Of a DNA stretch of 64,000 nt, positions 63,801 to 64,000 are shown piece after piece. The first letter of the stretch is position 1. Each line of letters starts with the position of its first letter. Below the pieces are notes generated by a model that ran no database searches, was not told the DNA's origin, and was given only the letters and a program-made list of their open reading frames with translations. The position numbers were made by a program, and so were the translations under genes. This DNA is from Marinimicrobium alkaliphilum (GTDB lineage Bacteria; Pseudomonadota; Gammaproteobacteria; Pseudomonadales; Cellvibrionaceae): positions 310,001-374,000 of the forward strand of contig NZ_QGMQ01000003.1 in assembly GCF_003259155.1 (NCBI RefSeq). The letters run 5' to 3'.

Positions 63801-64000
63801 ATGCCGGTTCAGCTGATGCCCGCCACAGAATTGCCCTGGGAATCGTCCGAGCAGGAGGATCAGCGCTTCCGACGTATCCTGCGCGTATTGCTGATCCTGC
63901 TGCTTCTGCTGGGCATCGCGCTACCCCTGATCAACCTGCCGGAACTGGACCGGGAACAGGCAGCGCAGCTGCCCGCGCAGCTCACCCGGGTGGTGCTCGA
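63801..64000 (+). CDS. Possible AgmX/TonB-like membrane protein (partial)
   Basis: The first about 66 residues are visible before the window ends: MPVQLMPATELPWESSEQED, then a basic stretch and one membrane segment (VLLILLLLLGIALPLINLPE). A cytoplasmic N-terminus, one span and a following periplasmic part are expected of TonB-like or AgmX/PglI-type proteins that complete such motor operons, but the visible part does not prove the family. The start is one base after the stop of the second ExbD-like gene. Confidence 0.65.
   Translation, partial: MPVQLMPATELPWESSEQEDQRFRRILRVLLILLLLLGIALPLINLPELDREQAAQLPAQLTRVVL

Overview
The window reads as a chromosomal segment of a GC-rich marine or soil gammaproteobacterium, most likely a Cellvibrionaceae-type (Marinimicrobium-like) polysaccharide degrader. 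The evidence is gene content and order: yicC-rph, crc-pyrE, slmA-argB-algC-coaBC, radC-rpmB-rpmG, oxyR-recG, HU, ubiC-ubiA-phoB-phoR and rpoH follow the arrangement typical of Pseudomonas-related bacteria, and a GH30 glucuronoxylanase lies further on. The species assignment is an inference.

Region 1 (1-28.3 kb) is a conserved housekeeping backbone: an ECF sigma/anti-sigma pair, a HAD phosphatase, a rare substrate-binding-protein/UPF0126 fusion, RNA processing (YicC, RNase PH), a catalytically degenerate exonuclease III homologue (Crc), pyrimidine, arginine, CoA and sugar-nucleotide genes, ribosomal proteins L28 and L33, OxyR, RecG, a YbaK-HDOD protein, HU, ubiquinone synthesis, PhoBR with a clear Pho box, TrmB and RpoH. 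Odd sites here are a facing pair of perfect DnaA boxes at 4.2 kb and two long inverted repeats between radC and rpmB.

Region 2 (28.4-38.8 kb) is a lower-GC accessory island on the minus strand. It is a three-gene YD/Rhs polymorphic toxin locus in which all three large proteins carry Sec-type signal peptides: an FN3-repeat protein ending in one YD repeat, an N-terminal YD-repeat protein, and the Rhs core with a variable toxin tip and coupled immunity gene. Downstream lie a SymE-like toxin, an XRE regulator, an amber-interrupted small gene, a displaced orphan Rhs tip with its own immunity gene, and the relic of a ParE/RelE toxin at the island edge.

Region 3 (38.8-51.5 kb) holds two divergent operons for what looks like an uncharacterised extracytoplasmic redox system: DUF3570 and DUF4266 proteins, a TlpA-like thioredoxin, two outer-membrane beta-barrel proteins and an HzsA-related dihaem lipoprotein on the minus strand; a monohaem protein, a dihaem LamG lipoprotein, a Tat-exported DUF1501-like protein and the flavin transferase ApbE on the plus strand. 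The DUF3570 protein carries two D-x-x-S-G-A-S motifs that resemble the ApbE flavinylation site, which would link the two operons. This is my best candidate for an undescribed system.

Region 4 (51.5-55.8 kb) has 70-bp tandem palindromic repeats, a DUF7151-type lipoprotein, a DUF481-like outer-membrane protein and a GH30 subfamily 8 xylanase. Region 5 (55.8-64.0 kb) is one operon with a giant TPR protein, a TPR lipoprotein, an ExbB/TolQ-type channel, two ExbD/TolR-type proteins and the start of a further membrane protein, resembling the TolQR-derived Agl/Glt motor modules. The first ExbD paralogue has Asn where the proton-carrying Asp is expected. The window ends inside this operon.
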